Of a DNA stretch of 64,000 nt, positions 10,046-18,998 are shown piece by piece. The position numbers and the translations under genes were made by a program. The notes below the pieces were generated by a model, which saw nothing but the letters and a program-made list of their open reading frames with translations, did no database searches and was not told where the DNA came from. Numbering within the stretch: position 1 is the first letter of the stretch; each line of letters begins with the position of its first letter. Source of the stretch: Domibacillus enclensis (GTDB taxonomy: Bacteria; Bacillota; Bacilli; Bacillales; Domibacillaceae); contig NZ_FTLX01000002.1 of NCBI RefSeq assembly GCF_900156125.1, forward strand, positions 62,001 to 126,000. Direction: 5' to 3'.

Positions 10046-10585
10046 CTGTTGAAAAAAGAATGTGTCAATGAAAAGCAGGTACCAATCCATTTTATTAAAG
10101 CAACCGTGCTTGCGCCAACTCTAGTTTGGGCGGCTTCTGCAGGACTTCGCGTTCGGAGGGGCGGGCGGTGAGCTAACTTTTGTCGCTTTGCTCCAAAAGT
10201 GGATCTCACCTTTCCCGCTGATCCCTCCCGAGTCTCCGTCCTGCGCCAGCCGCCCTGGTGGGGAGGAAAAGCAGATTGCAAAACTAAAAATGGAAATGGT
10301 TCTGAATGGAAAGAAAGGGATGAGAACTTTCTGATATTCACTATGTATGAAAAGCGGGCTTCCTTCTTGATGCCAAACGTTTTCAAGAATAGCCGCAAGT
10401 CATTCACTCCGTTTCTTTAAAACCACTACGGGCGGAGGGAGGCCGGCGTAGACTTCCGCGAAACTGGCGGGCAGGTGAGATCCGGCTTTGGCGCACCAGC
10501 GACAAAGACTAGCTCACCGCTTGCTTCGCAGAAAAGCGGAGCCGGCAGCCCGGAGCCCCTGAATGTGCTTTTTCAAGAAAAAGAA
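10046..10585 (+). repeat. Structured interspersed repeat, copy B (full length)
   Basis: Full-length copy of the element seen at 6131 and 20963. The first arm (about 10125-10258) is the same imperfect hairpin as copy A. The second arm (about 10425-10560) resembles the reverse complement of the first: GGTGAGCTAACTTTTGTCGC in arm one corresponds to GCGACAAAGACTAGCTCACC in arm two. The element is therefore two related arms head to head. No transposase is present. The following 10586-10815 shows no other feature that I can support. Confidence 0.85.
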
Positions 10586-10815
10586 GAATCAAGGCTTTCA
10601 GATATTCAATTGCTCGGATATAATGGCTGCCCTCATTGTTCTACCCTCATTTCTTTCAATAAATAGGTCCTTTCCAACGTTTAAAGGATAAGAAAGGCGA
10701 AAAACAAGGACTTCCCACCCCTTTTAAAAAAGATCCGGTTATATTGTCCATATTCGGGAAAGAATACATCAAGTAAGTCATCAAAAATCGGATGAATGGA
10801 AAGGGGATTTTTCGT

Positions 10816-11100
10816 ATGAATGCGAAATTACTAAAATTAGCGGGCGGTTCCGTTTTAACAGCAATGCTTTTAGCAGGTTGTGGAGGAGATGCTGAAGAAG
10901 AGCCGGTTGAAGATCCAGCAGTAGAAGAAGATGTGCAGGATGAAGAAGGCGATGAGGACATCATGATGGAAGAAAACGATGAAACAGAGGATACAAACAC
11001 AGAAGATGACATGGACCCGGCAACCGATGAGAATACACCGGAAGAAGATGTGATTGAAGACGAGCAGGACATGGAAGACGCGGACAATCAGGACAACTAA
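10816..11100 (+). CDS. Small acidic lipoprotein
   Basis: A 94-residue secreted lipoprotein of unknown function. It has a basic N-terminus, a hydrophobic segment and the lipobox LAGC, so Cys at about residue 22 would be lipidated. The mature part is almost entirely Asp, Glu and a few Asn, Thr and Met, with no predicted fold. AAAGGGG lies 9 nt before the ATG at 10816. Such tails may bind cations or the wall; that is conjecture. It has its own terminator and stands alone. Confidence 0.75.
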   Translation: MNAKLLKLAGGSVLTAMLLAGCGGDAEEEPVEDPAVEEDVQDEEGDEDIMMEENDETEDTNTEDDMDPATDENTPEEDVIEDEQDMEDADNQDN

Positions 11101-11121
11101 TAAACAGCGTTAGTAAAACAC

Positions 11122-11160
11122 AACAAAAGCAACGGGCTTTCAGCAGCTCGTTGCTTTTTA
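11122..11160 (+). terminator. Terminator of the acidic lipoprotein gene
   Basis: AAAAGCAACGGGC and GCTCGTTGCTTTTT form a stem followed by T residues. Confidence 0.85.
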
Positions 11161-11256
11161 TTGACAAAATAATTTTGTCACTGGTTCGAAAGTGTGGTAG
11201 AGTATAAGAGTTATGATTTTTAAGGAGTCAATGAGGCTATTTCCAGGAGGTACCTA

Positions 11257-11840
11257 TTGGCAATGTCAATATTAAATGGTTTATCACATGGTATGAAAAT
11301 TAGTATTACCCGTTCGATTACAACGGCGTTTGAACAATATATGGCAGACATTCTTTGGGAAGAAGAAGCCTACAGCCCATCCGGGTTTATGAAGGAATGG
11401 CAGCGTTATATTCAGCAAAGTGCTTCGTGGTACAATGACGTTCCCGATGACGTGAAAAACGATCCGCAATTTCATGAAGAGCTGGCAAAGAAAATAAACC
11501 AGGTCGTTGAAAAAATCTTCTCAGAAGAACCGACAACCGAGCAAATCGAGACAATCAATGCGCTGCAGGAGCGTCTTGGTACGGATTATGATTTCTCATG
11601 TAAAGCAGAAGCGCGATTCTATATCGGCTTTTTGACTGAATACGAAAAAAAAAAGCGGAACAGCTGAGCCCGGCAGATGAGCGGGAGCTTGCGTTGGCTT
11701 CTCTTCTTTACACACAGGTCTACAATGCGGTCATGCCGAGGCAGCCGTACACAAAGCAGGACATTCACTATATCATACAGCTTCTTGAACAAACGATTCA
11801 AACGGGACAAGACGAGTTGCAGTCCCGTATTGTTCATTAA
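11257..11840 (+). pseudogene. Unrecognised protein split by a frameshift at a 10-A run
   Basis: The first frame (11257-11667) encodes about 136 residues starting MSILNGLSHGMKISIT and ends soon after a run of ten A residues (11645-11654). Adding one A keeps coding for a further 60 or so residues (AEQLSPADERELALASLLYT to IQTGQDELQSRIVH), stopping at 11840. The continuation has normal composition, so the intact gene would encode roughly 195 residues. The TTG at 11257 follows AGGAGG by 6 nt. I do not recognise the family; it is mostly helical and acidic. Sequencing error, true mutation or slippage on the A-run are all possible. Confidence 0.7.
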
Positions 11841-11854
11841 GAATGGATTATACA

Positions 11855-11917
11855 AAGACTGGCTTTTCAACGAATGAAAGGATGATCCTTTCAATTCGTT
11901 AGAGGAGCCGGTCTTTT
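11855..11917. terminator. Bidirectional terminator between convergent genes
   Basis: A long hairpin: AAGACTGGC with GCCGGTCTT outside, and AACGAATTGAAAGG-type arms inside. T-rich on the right side and A-rich on the left, so it can serve both strands. Confidence 0.75.
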
Positions 11918-12351
11918 CATTTTTTTTCTGATTGTGCCGGGACGTTAGGCCGTTTCCGGAGTACTCTGGCAAAGGTATCTAGCAGCTCGTCTCCTTCTAA
12001 GCCTTGTTCAACAAGAGAATGAAGAACCTGTTTGGCATATTTATTCCTCATTTGGCGAAGCTGAGCATCAAGCAGAACACTAACCCCTTTTTCAAGCGGC
12101 TGAAAAGATCGGATTGCTACGTCAAAAAGAGCAGGATCGTTGCCTCTGTGCGTAATCGCCACGCGGGCCTGTACCTGTTCTTTTCCTTCAAAAGGGCGAA
12201 TGCTTTGTTCCTCTTTTTCGTCTAAAAATAATTCGATTAACCAGGACTGCTGTTCATCTTCCCGATTGATGATGAGCCCGTCTTGAATGGGAATGGGGAG
12301 CAGCTCTCCCTGCTTCTCTAAAAAAAATGCAGCGACTTTAAAGGTTTTCAA
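11917..12351 (-). CDS. ywpF: YwpF-like protein
   Basis: A 144-residue cytoplasmic protein of the YwpF family, function unknown. The N-terminus MKTFKVAAFFLEKQG and the body (LIINREDEQQSWLIELFLDE, VQARVAITHRGNDPALFDV) fit the family pattern, and B. subtilis ywpF lies in the same neighbourhood between fabZ and ssbB. I chose the TTG at 12351, about 10 nt after AAGGA; the GTG at 12358-12360 is adjacent to its ribosome site and less likely. The gene is on the minus strand here. Confidence 0.75.
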   Translation of the reverse strand: MKTFKVAAFFLEKQGELLPIPIQDGLIINREDEQQSWLIELFLDEKEEQSIRPFEGKEQVQARVAITHRGNDPALFDVAIRSFQPLEKGVSVLLDAQLRQMRNKYAKQVLHSLVEQGLEGDELLDTFARVLRKRPNVPAQSEKK

Positions 12352-12572
12352 GCAACTCACATCCTTATCCTGAAAGCGATTTATTCAAAAAGTATAACAA
12401 TAATTAAGCGAAAAATCATTTATTCTCCAAAGAAATCAAGAAAAGCAAGAGGAAGCGGTTCTTATTTCCCATTATGGAAAAGGAAATGGAAAAAAGCATG
12501 CGGCAACCGGAATTGTCTGATGAGCAAGTGGTGTTTATGATAAGGGTATTAAAGCGGAAGGAGGCGAGAAAG

Positions 12573-12950
12573 CTGATTAATCAAGTGACACTCATTGGAA
12601 ATCTGACAAGGAATCCAGAAGTAAAACATACGGCGGATGGAACGCCGGTTTTACAAACGACGATCGCCGTAAACAGGCCCTATCGAAATGCAAAAGGTGA
12701 AACGGATACTGACTTTGTTTCCTGCACCATTTGGGGCCGATTAGCAGAAACGGCATCCAAATACAGCAGTAAGGGTTCATTGGTTGCGGTAGTAGGCATG
12801 ATTCAAACCCGGAATTATAAAGATGCCAATGGGAAAACGGTATATGTCACGGAAGTACTTGTTCAAACGATTCGATTTTTAAATAAAAGACATCAACAAG
12901 TTGAGTCGAAACAGCCGCCTGAATCCATACAGACCGTGCCATTAATTTAG
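12573..12950 (+). CDS. ssbB: Single-stranded DNA-binding protein SsbB
   Basis: OB-fold protein that coats single-stranded DNA; the ywpH/ssbB paralogue acts in natural transformation in B. subtilis. INQVTLIGNLTRNPEVKHTADG, DTDFVSCTIWGRLAETASKY and GSLVAVVGMIQTRNYKDANG are the typical core, and the C-terminus lacks the acidic DDDIPF-like tail, as expected for SsbB. The family N-terminus coincides with a CTG codon at 12573, 8 nt after AAGGAGG. An ATG start at 12474 would add 33 atypical residues and has no good ribosome site. The initiation codon is thus unsettled. Confidence 0.85.
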   Translation: MINQVTLIGNLTRNPEVKHTADGTPVLQTTIAVNRPYRNAKGETDTDFVSCTIWGRLAETASKYSSKGSLVAVVGMIQTRNYKDANGKTVYVTEVLVQTIRFLNKRHQQVESKQPPESIQTVPLI

Positions 12951-12964
12951 GGGTGAACAGTCAG

Positions 12965-13084
12965 ATGACAGACCGAGTCGAGCGTGTCATTGAAGACATG
13001 ATTTTTCAGCTGGGCAAAGCCAAAACAGTGATCTTCCAGCTTGAGCAGCGTATTGAGAAATTGGAACAGCAGCAAAAGAAATAA
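12965..13084 (+). CDS. 39-residue coiled-coil protein
   Basis: A short frame starting 14 bp after ssbB: MTDRVERVIEDMIFQLGKAK, then TVIFQLEQRIEKLEQQQKK. Hydrophobic residues fall at heptad positions (V, I, M, F, L, I, F, L, I, L), consistent with one coiled coil. A GGGGTGA stretch precedes the ATG. I do not recognise the family. The codon pattern and position suggest cotranslation with ssbB, ending at the terminator at 13153. Confidence 0.55.
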   Translation: MTDRVERVIEDMIFQLGKAKTVIFQLEQRIEKLEQQQKK

Positions 13085-13152
13085 AAAGAAGCCAGTGTGG
13101 GAGCTGGCTTCTGTAAATCCCCGCATAGCCTCTTTCGGCGCCAGCCAACCGG

Positions 13153-13191
13153 CACGGTCATCAGTACCTCTAGACGGATGACCGTGTTTTT
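13153..13191 (+). terminator. Terminator after ssbB and the coiled-coil frame
   Basis: CACGGTCATC and GATGACCGTG form a 10-bp stem, followed by TTTTT. Confidence 0.75.
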
Positions 13192-15922
13192 AAGAATCCA
13201 GCTTGAACAAGGCAGACAATTCCTGATCATCCATATTCGCAATAAAGGCACCGCTTTGAATAATTTCGCTGCTTGCGGCCTGCTTTGATTCAATCATCGC
13301 ATCAATTTTTTCTTCAATCGTTCCGGTCGTAATGAATTTATGAACGTGGACAAATCTGTTCTGGCCGATCCGGTATGCCCGGTCTGTTGCCTGGTTTTCA
13401 ACGGCAGGATTCCACCAGCGGTCGTAATGAATCACATGATTGGCTGCAGTCAAGTTCAATCCGGTGCCCCCTGCTTTTAAAGAAAGAAGGAAAAAAGGGA
13501 ATTCTCCGTTTTGAAACTGCATAACGAGCCTGTCGCGCTCCTGCTTTGGCGTTGATCCATTTAAAAACGGAACGTTAATGCCGTATTCCTTTGATAACTC
13601 CTGCTGAATCATTTCCCCCATTCCAATGTACTGCGTGAAAATAAGACAGGCTTCATTTTGGTCGACAATATTATCTGCCAGCTCCATCAGCTTTTCCATT
13701 TTGGAAGCGCGTGTCCGAACATCGGCTGGATCGCTTTCTTTTAAATAAAGAGCCGGATGGCTGCACAGCTGCTTTAATTCGTTTAAAAGCCGGAGAATGA
13801 GCCCGCGCCGTTCAAAAGCAGACAGCTGGCCGATCTGTTCCATCGTTTCCCGAACCGTTTGCTCATATAATACGGCCTGTTCCTTGGAAAGTGGACAGTA
13901 TTCCTTTTGCTCCACTTTATCAGGCAGCCCAAGTGCCGCTTCCGGATCATTTTTCGTCCGGCGCAGTAAAAACGGCCGGATTTTGGCTTGCAGCGCCGCC
14001 ACACGCGAGACATCCCGGTCTTTTTCAATCGGCGCCATATACGTTTTTTGAAATTGAGCCAGTGAGCCGAGCCAGCCGTGATTCGTAAAATCGAATATCG
14101 ACCACAGCTCAGACAGGCGGTTTTCCATCGGCGTACCTGTTAGAGCAATCGCATGACGGCTTTGCAGCTTCCGAACCGCACGGGATTGCTTCGTGCCCGA
14201 ATTTTTAATGTTTTGTGCTTCATCTAAAGCGGCTGTACTCCATTCAATCGACTGAAGCGTTTCAAAGTCTGAATGAACGAGGCCGTAAGTCGTTAACACA
14301 ACATCTGCATGAGAAATCTCCTTTAGAAAGGCGTCACCGCGCGGACGGGACTTTCCGTAATACAGCATCACAGATAAGTCGGGAGCGAACGATTCGAGCT
14401 CCCGCTGCCAGTTGCCAAGTACAGATGTCGGGCAAATAATAAGCGCGGGGGTTTCCGGACGCTCCTTTTTTTCGACGTGAAGCAAATACGAAATGAGCTG
14501 GACGGTTTTTCCAAGCCCCATGTCGTCCGCCAGACAAGCACCGAAGCCGCATTCCCGTAAAAATAGAAGCCAGCTCATGCCTGCCTGCTGATAAGGGCGC
14601 AGCTGCCCGTTCAACTTTTCAGGAGGCGGAAGCAGCGGGATATCCGCACCGCTTTTCAGCCGGTCAATCATTGACTGCAGCGACTTGTTCAGCCGGATGT
14701 GCACTCTCGCCGCATCGTCCGGATCAGCGAATTCCTGGTTCAGTACATCGACAACCGTCATGCCGTCCTGCTTGGCTTTTTCCATTAAGGCTTTAATCTT
14801 CACAATAACGTCGGGGTCCAAGTGTACCCAGCGGCCGTTGGACTTCACGAGACGCGCACCGGAACCGGCAAGAGCTAAAAATTCCTCCTCGGTCATTTCC
14901 GAGCCGCCAAGCGCCACTTTAAAATCAAATTCTAAAATGGCATTCATGCCCACAAAAGAAGGTCCGCGGCGGTCCTTTACGTCAGCGGCAACGGAGACGG
15001 CTGCTGACCGAACGGATTCCCACCACGGCGGAAGAAGAACGGGAATGCCTAAAGCGGTGAGCTTTTCACCACGGTCGGTTAAAAATGCAATCGCTTCTTC
15101 TTCGGATAAGGACCGCTTTAATTCGCCCTCCTGATCCAGCTCTGGAAACAGCCGGAGCCAGCGGCGCATTTCTTCCTCAGCCCCTGGTAAAAAAGGGTCG
15201 GCGCTTTTCGGCAGTTTTTTTGAGAAATCGAATATTTTTTCAGAGGGCTTATTGCGCAGCAAAATCGGTTCAAGCGACCACATGTCATCCTCTGCCTGTG
15301 GTTCACTTAAGCGAAGCCCCGGTTCATATGCAGCTTGTTCTGATTCGTTCAAGAACTGCTGCAGACGTGCTGCGTCAAAGTAGCGGTTTAATTCCTCTGT
15401 GCTAAGTCCCGCGCCAATGGAATCCATCATTACAGCCATGTTCGGGTGAGCTTCTGCGGCGAGCAATGGAAAGATGCGGCGGGCAAAGGACAGACGGCTC
15501 TCGCCGAAAATATCCTCCTGCCAAAAAGACTCAGCAAATTCTTCGTACACTTCTTCAGGCAAAGGCCAGAGAATACCCTGTTCTTCAAACAAGGGCATCG
15601 CATTAAAAACTGCTTCAAACAAAATAGGGGCAGCGGCAAGGCTGAAGTGACCCGCCTCATCCCATTCAAATTTCGCAAAACGATTAAAGTGTTCTGCTTT
15701 AAACAGGGAAGCCCATTCAAAGGCAGTGAGCTGAACGGCCGGACCGCCATTTTTTTCGGTTTTAAAAAGCTTCGTGCCGTAAAAGCTTTCGGCATGGCTG
15801 CCGAAAAGCAGACGCGTCCACGAATCAAAAGGCAATGGTGCCCCGTCCGCATCCATTGCCTGCAAATAAAAGGCTTCCTCCTCGAAGCCCGTAATCAGGT
15901 GAATCGTATCCAAATTAATCAT
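13190..15922 (-). CDS. ywqA: SNF2/RapA-family helicase (YwqA-like)
   Basis: A 910-residue protein with an N-terminal SNF2-associated region and a C-terminal SWI2/SNF2 ATPase. Motifs read LADDMGLGKTVQ (I), TTYGL (Ib region), DEAQNIKN (II), LTGTPMEN (III) and the second lobe LKAGGTGLNLTAANHV with DRAYRIGQ (V and VI). These ATPases translocate on duplex DNA; YwqA has no settled role. The ATG at 15922 overlaps the end of the upstream gene by 8 bp, so the two are probably translationally coupled. Length matches B. subtilis YwqA (about 920). Confidence 0.92.
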   Translation of the reverse strand: MINLDTIHLITGFEEEAFYLQAMDADGAPLPFDSWTRLLFGSHAESFYGTKLFKTEKNGGPAVQLTAFEWASLFKAEHFNRFAKFEWDEAGHFSLAAAPILFEAVFNAMPLFEEQGILWPLPEEVYEEFAESFWQEDIFGESRLSFARRIFPLLAAEAHPNMAVMMDSIGAGLSTEELNRYFDAARLQQFLNESEQAAYEPGLRLSEPQAEDDMWSLEPILLRNKPSEKIFDFSKKLPKSADPFLPGAEEEMRRWLRLFPELDQEGELKRSLSEEEAIAFLTDRGEKLTALGIPVLLPPWWESVRSAAVSVAADVKDRRGPSFVGMNAILEFDFKVALGGSEMTEEEFLALAGSGARLVKSNGRWVHLDPDVIVKIKALMEKAKQDGMTVVDVLNQEFADPDDAARVHIRLNKSLQSMIDRLKSGADIPLLPPPEKLNGQLRPYQQAGMSWLLFLRECGFGACLADDMGLGKTVQLISYLLHVEKKERPETPALIICPTSVLGNWQRELESFAPDLSVMLYYGKSRPRGDAFLKEISHADVVLTTYGLVHSDFETLQSIEWSTAALDEAQNIKNSGTKQSRAVRKLQSRHAIALTGTPMENRLSELWSIFDFTNHGWLGSLAQFQKTYMAPIEKDRDVSRVAALQAKIRPFLLRRTKNDPEAALGLPDKVEQKEYCPLSKEQAVLYEQTVRETMEQIGQLSAFERRGLILRLLNELKQLCSHPALYLKESDPADVRTRASKMEKLMELADNIVDQNEACLIFTQYIGMGEMIQQELSKEYGINVPFLNGSTPKQERDRLVMQFQNGEFPFFLLSLKAGGTGLNLTAANHVIHYDRWWNPAVENQATDRAYRIGQNRFVHVHKFITTGTIEEKIDAMIESKQAASSEIIQSGAFIANMDDQELSALFKLDS

Positions 15923-17255
15923 GAAGCAGCCCGCCTTTTTTGCATTCTTCCTGAAACGCTCTGAGACGTTTTGTTTCCCCAAGCGTCCATTCGAGCCAGC
16001 GGTCAAATTCGTCTGCCCGCTTTTCTTTTTTGTAAATCGTTCGCATCCGCTTCATATAACGGACGGCTTTTCGATAAGAAGACCGATTGCGTTCGGCAAT
16101 AAAAGCATGAATGCCCCGGTGAAGCAGTGGCAACGAAAGTGCCGGTGCTTCTTTAATAACACTTTTTAAGCCAGCCCGGTCAAGGTCGGTTAAGTCTGCA
16201 TCTATGAGTATTTGCAAATCAACCCATTCGGCGTAGTCGCCGCGTCCGATTAAAAAGTAGCTGAGGGACACATAGCTGAACGGCAAGAGAGAGGTGTACA
16301 AATCCTTTATAAGAAGTGGCGCCCGTTCGTCCACTTCTTCCTCATCGACGAGGCGGATCACCTGACGTACAAACAAACGGCGGCTGTATTCATTTTCAAT
16401 CGTCATAATGCCATCGTACGCAAGAGCAGCCGCTGCCTTTAGAAGATAGATAAAACGGCTGGATCGTTTGGCTTCCTGAAGCCAGTGAAGAAAATAAGGA
16501 AAGATCTCGGCCGTTCCACTTGCTGCTTCCTCTACGAACCGGTCCATGTTCCCTAATAAATACAGCTGGTGCAAATAAGCAACATGCTGGACGGTGCTTC
16601 TTCCGGTGCCTGACGAAAATCGGTCCATTTCCTCCTGGCGCCATTCCGTTTTAATAAAAAGGGCATCCCATAGAAGACGGTACAAATCAAGACGGGCTGA
16701 CGGAAAGCGGTCGAATGGAAAAGCAAGCAGCCGCCCGGTATCCGCCCGCAGGCGGCTAATGTACGACTCAAATGCAAAAGGGATTGTAATGCCTGACATT
16801 TTCGCCGCGTCATACGCCTCATCCGCAAAATAAAACAGCACATCATACGCAGCCCGTTCGCCTGCTTCAGCTGAAAGCTCGGTTTCATCCATCAGCTCGG
16901 CTAAAGCCGAGAAGGAATAAAAAGCAGCAAACAAGCGAAATAAAAGAGCCCATTCGCGGTCGGCGGGTGCCTTTTTGAGAACAGCGCGATAAAGCTCTTT
17001 TGCCGCATACTCTGTCTGATACGGCACTTCTTCAATTTGTTCAGCTGAGAGGCGGCTTCTGAAAGAAGATAGGATAAATTCTTTCCATTCGTCTGCCGAT
17101 TGGCCAATGGAAGGAGCGGCTTTTAAATCGGAAGCCCTCATAACACCTGGAATTGAAAATAAATCCGCCCGCTCCAAAGAAGTTGAATCAGTAATCAGCG
17201 ATTTCGCCTTCGTCAAAATAGATGGCACCCTTTCGATACTATAAGATTTCTTCAT
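15915..17255 (-). CDS. Protein at the YwqB position, no SWIM finger visible
   Basis: A 446-residue, helix-rich protein directly upstream of and overlapping the SNF2 gene. In B. subtilis the gene here, ywqB, encodes a SWIM zinc-finger protein; SWIM proteins often pair with SNF2 ATPases. In this protein I find no CxC...CxH pattern and very few Cys at all, so the finger is lost, degraded or the protein belongs to another group. The ATG at 17255 overlaps the TATAAT of a strong promoter; if that promoter is used, a TTG at 17216 with AAAGGG upstream would be the start. Confidence 0.6.
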   Translation of the reverse strand: MKKSYSIERVPSILTKAKSLITDSTSLERADLFSIPGVMRASDLKAAPSIGQSADEWKEFILSSFRSRLSAEQIEEVPYQTEYAAKELYRAVLKKAPADREWALLFRLFAAFYSFSALAELMDETELSAEAGERAAYDVLFYFADEAYDAAKMSGITIPFAFESYISRLRADTGRLLAFPFDRFPSARLDLYRLLWDALFIKTEWRQEEMDRFSSGTGRSTVQHVAYLHQLYLLGNMDRFVEEAASGTAEIFPYFLHWLQEAKRSSRFIYLLKAAAALAYDGIMTIENEYSRRLFVRQVIRLVDEEEVDERAPLLIKDLYTSLLPFSYVSLSYFLIGRGDYAEWVDLQILIDADLTDLDRAGLKSVIKEAPALSLPLLHRGIHAFIAERNRSSYRKAVRYMKRMRTIYKKEKRADEFDRWLEWTLGETKRLRAFQEECKKGGLLHD

Positions 17256-17264
17256 TATAGCATG
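17254..17264 (-). promoter_or_regulatory. Extended -10 promoter of the ywqB-ywqA pair
   Basis: On the minus strand TGCTATAAT is a perfect extended -10 element. No good -35 is seen (TTGCAT lies 19 bp away). It overlaps the first ATG of the gene, which questions that start. Confidence 0.5.
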
Positions 17265-17465
17265 AAACAACCCTGTTCATGCAACAAAAAAGAACATTAG
17301 TTCTATTATTTCTTGAGAATGACAACTGTTACAGGAAAATTACATTTTTAGGGGGAATCTAGTGAAATAGCGGCTTCTTCGATAAATATTAAAAAAGGGA
17401 GGTTTTTAGATTACATTTTCTGTGCTAGACTGTCCTAAGTGGTAAATATTACGAAAGGAGACAAA

Positions 17466-18884
17466 ATGGTGAAAAGAAGTTTTTTCTTTGTCGTATTGGC
17501 GTTTATTTTGACAGTTCCTCTATTAGGTTTCGGACAGAGTGCCAGCGCAGCAGGCTTCGTTGATGTTCCGTACCGGGCATCAAAAGAAGTAAATTATTTG
17601 GCGGAAGGAGGGATTGCCAACGGATCGTCAGCGACTATTTTTGGCGCGGATAAAACAGTCACACGGGCTGAAGCAGCGGCTTTTATCGGACGTGCGCTCG
17701 GGCTGGATGGCACAAAACGTGAAACCAAATTTGTCGACGTAGGTTCTGGCAATTTCGCTTCTGGCTACATACAGTCTGCAGTGGAAGGCGGCATTCTTTC
17801 GGGATATGATGGCGGACGGTTCTTACCATATAAAGAAGTATCACGCGGTGAAATGGCTGTTATGCTATCGAAGGCATTTGGCTATTCATTTGGCGGTACC
17901 CTTTCCGGTGCAGCAAACGCATTAACATCGCGCGGAATCGCGAGCGGTGTTGCAGACGGGTCATTTGGATCCTCTCAAATGATCAAGCGAGCAGATTTTG
18001 CTATTTTCCTTGCACGTGCGATCGCGCCGACATTCCGGACGATCCAGACAGATGAATTTAAAACAACGATGTGGAGCAACACAGGCGATTTGAATGTTCG
18101 CTCTGGCCCATCTACAGCATACGCTTCAAAAGGAAAGGTTGCCAAGGATGCACGTGTATCCGCGGCGCACAAAGTCGGAAACTGGACATATATCCGTTCC
18201 GGCACAACGGTTGGTTTTGTGAATTCCTACTATTTACGCAGCACCGAAACATCGAGCGCCACAAAGCCTCCTGTTTCAACAGCTGACCCGCGTCTTACAA
18301 GCCAGACGATCATTCTTGATCCAGGACATGGCGGATCGGATCCAGGGGCAATCGGGTTTGGACTGCAGGAAAAAGACGTTGTACTTAAAACAGGTTTGAA
18401 AGTGAACAACCTGCTTAAGCAAACGCCTTTTAATGTAAAAATGACCCGCTCTACCGATGTATATTTAACATTAGCAAACCGAGCTGCTTTTGCGAGCCGC
18501 AATAACGGCAACGTGTTTGTCAGCATTCATGCCAATGCCGCTTCTGCGAGCGCAACAGGTACGGAAACATTTTATTCGGCTGCCGCAAACAGCCAAAATG
18601 CAGCAGACAGCAAGCTTTTAGCGACGAAAATTCAAGAACGCATGATTGCAGCATGGGACTTGAGAGACCGTGGCGTTAAAGAGGCTGGCTACTACGTGCT
18701 AAAAAACAACACGGTGCCTTCTGCATTGCTCGAGCTCGGCTTTATCACCAATAAAGGCGACAATGACAAGCTGAAGTCAGATTACTGGCTGAATTCGATG
18801 TCAAAAGCAATCTACTACGGTATTTTGGACTATTATAATGCAAAAGGCTACGATGTAAACTCGCTTTATAATGTCGCAAAATAG
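17466..18884 (+). CDS. SLH-anchored N-acetylmuramoyl-L-alanine amidase
   Basis: Secreted wall hydrolase of 472 residues that cuts the bond between MurNAc and L-Ala. In order: signal peptide (about 1-26, ending SASA), three SLH repeats (about 28-195; GFVDVPYRASKEVNYLAEGG, FVDVGSGNFASGYIQSAVEG, LTSRGIASGVADGSFG), a bacterial SH3 domain (DLNVRSGPSTAYASKGKV) and a C-terminal amidase_3 domain. Zinc ligands are His of DPGHGG, Glu of LQEKDV and His of SIHANA, and the catalytic Glu lies in LLELGF. The ATG at 17466 follows AAAGGAG. SLH repeats bind pyruvylated wall polymer. Confidence 0.93.
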   Translation: MVKRSFFFVVLAFILTVPLLGFGQSASAAGFVDVPYRASKEVNYLAEGGIANGSSATIFGADKTVTRAEAAAFIGRALGLDGTKRETKFVDVGSGNFASGYIQSAVEGGILSGYDGGRFLPYKEVSRGEMAVMLSKAFGYSFGGTLSGAANALTSRGIASGVADGSFGSSQMIKRADFAIFLARAIAPTFRTIQTDEFKTTMWSNTGDLNVRSGPSTAYASKGKVAKDARVSAAHKVGNWTYIRSGTTVGFVNSYYLRSTETSSATKPPVSTADPRLTSQTIILDPGHGGSDPGAIGFGLQEKDVVLKTGLKVNNLLKQTPFNVKMTRSTDVYLTLANRAAFASRNNGNVFVSIHANAASASATGTETFYSAAANSQNAADSKLLATKIQERMIAAWDLRDRGVKEAGYYVLKNNTVPSALLELGFITNKGDNDKLKSDYWLNSMSKAIYYGILDYYNAKGYDVNSLYNVAK

Positions 18885-18922
18885 GTAAATAATAAATAGA
18901 ATATTCGACACATGCCGTGTAC

Positions 18923-18965
18923 AATAAAGAGGGGATCCCAACAGGGCCTCTCTTTATTTTTTTTA
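18923..18965 (+). terminator. Terminator of the SLH amidase gene
   Basis: AATAAAGAGGGG and CCTCTCTTTATT pair around a GATCCCAACAGGG loop and are followed by a T-run. Confidence 0.85.
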
Positions 18966-18998
18966 ATTTTTTCAGCTTAGAAGAAAGAGGTGACCGAC

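Noticed and set aside
13089-13112. Terminator just after the coiled-coil frame
   Set aside because: GAAGCCAG/CTGGCTTC pair but no T-run follows; the terminator at 13153 is better.
17327-17345. WalR box before the SLH amidase
   Set aside because: TGTTAC is present but the second half-site matches only 4 of 6 bases.
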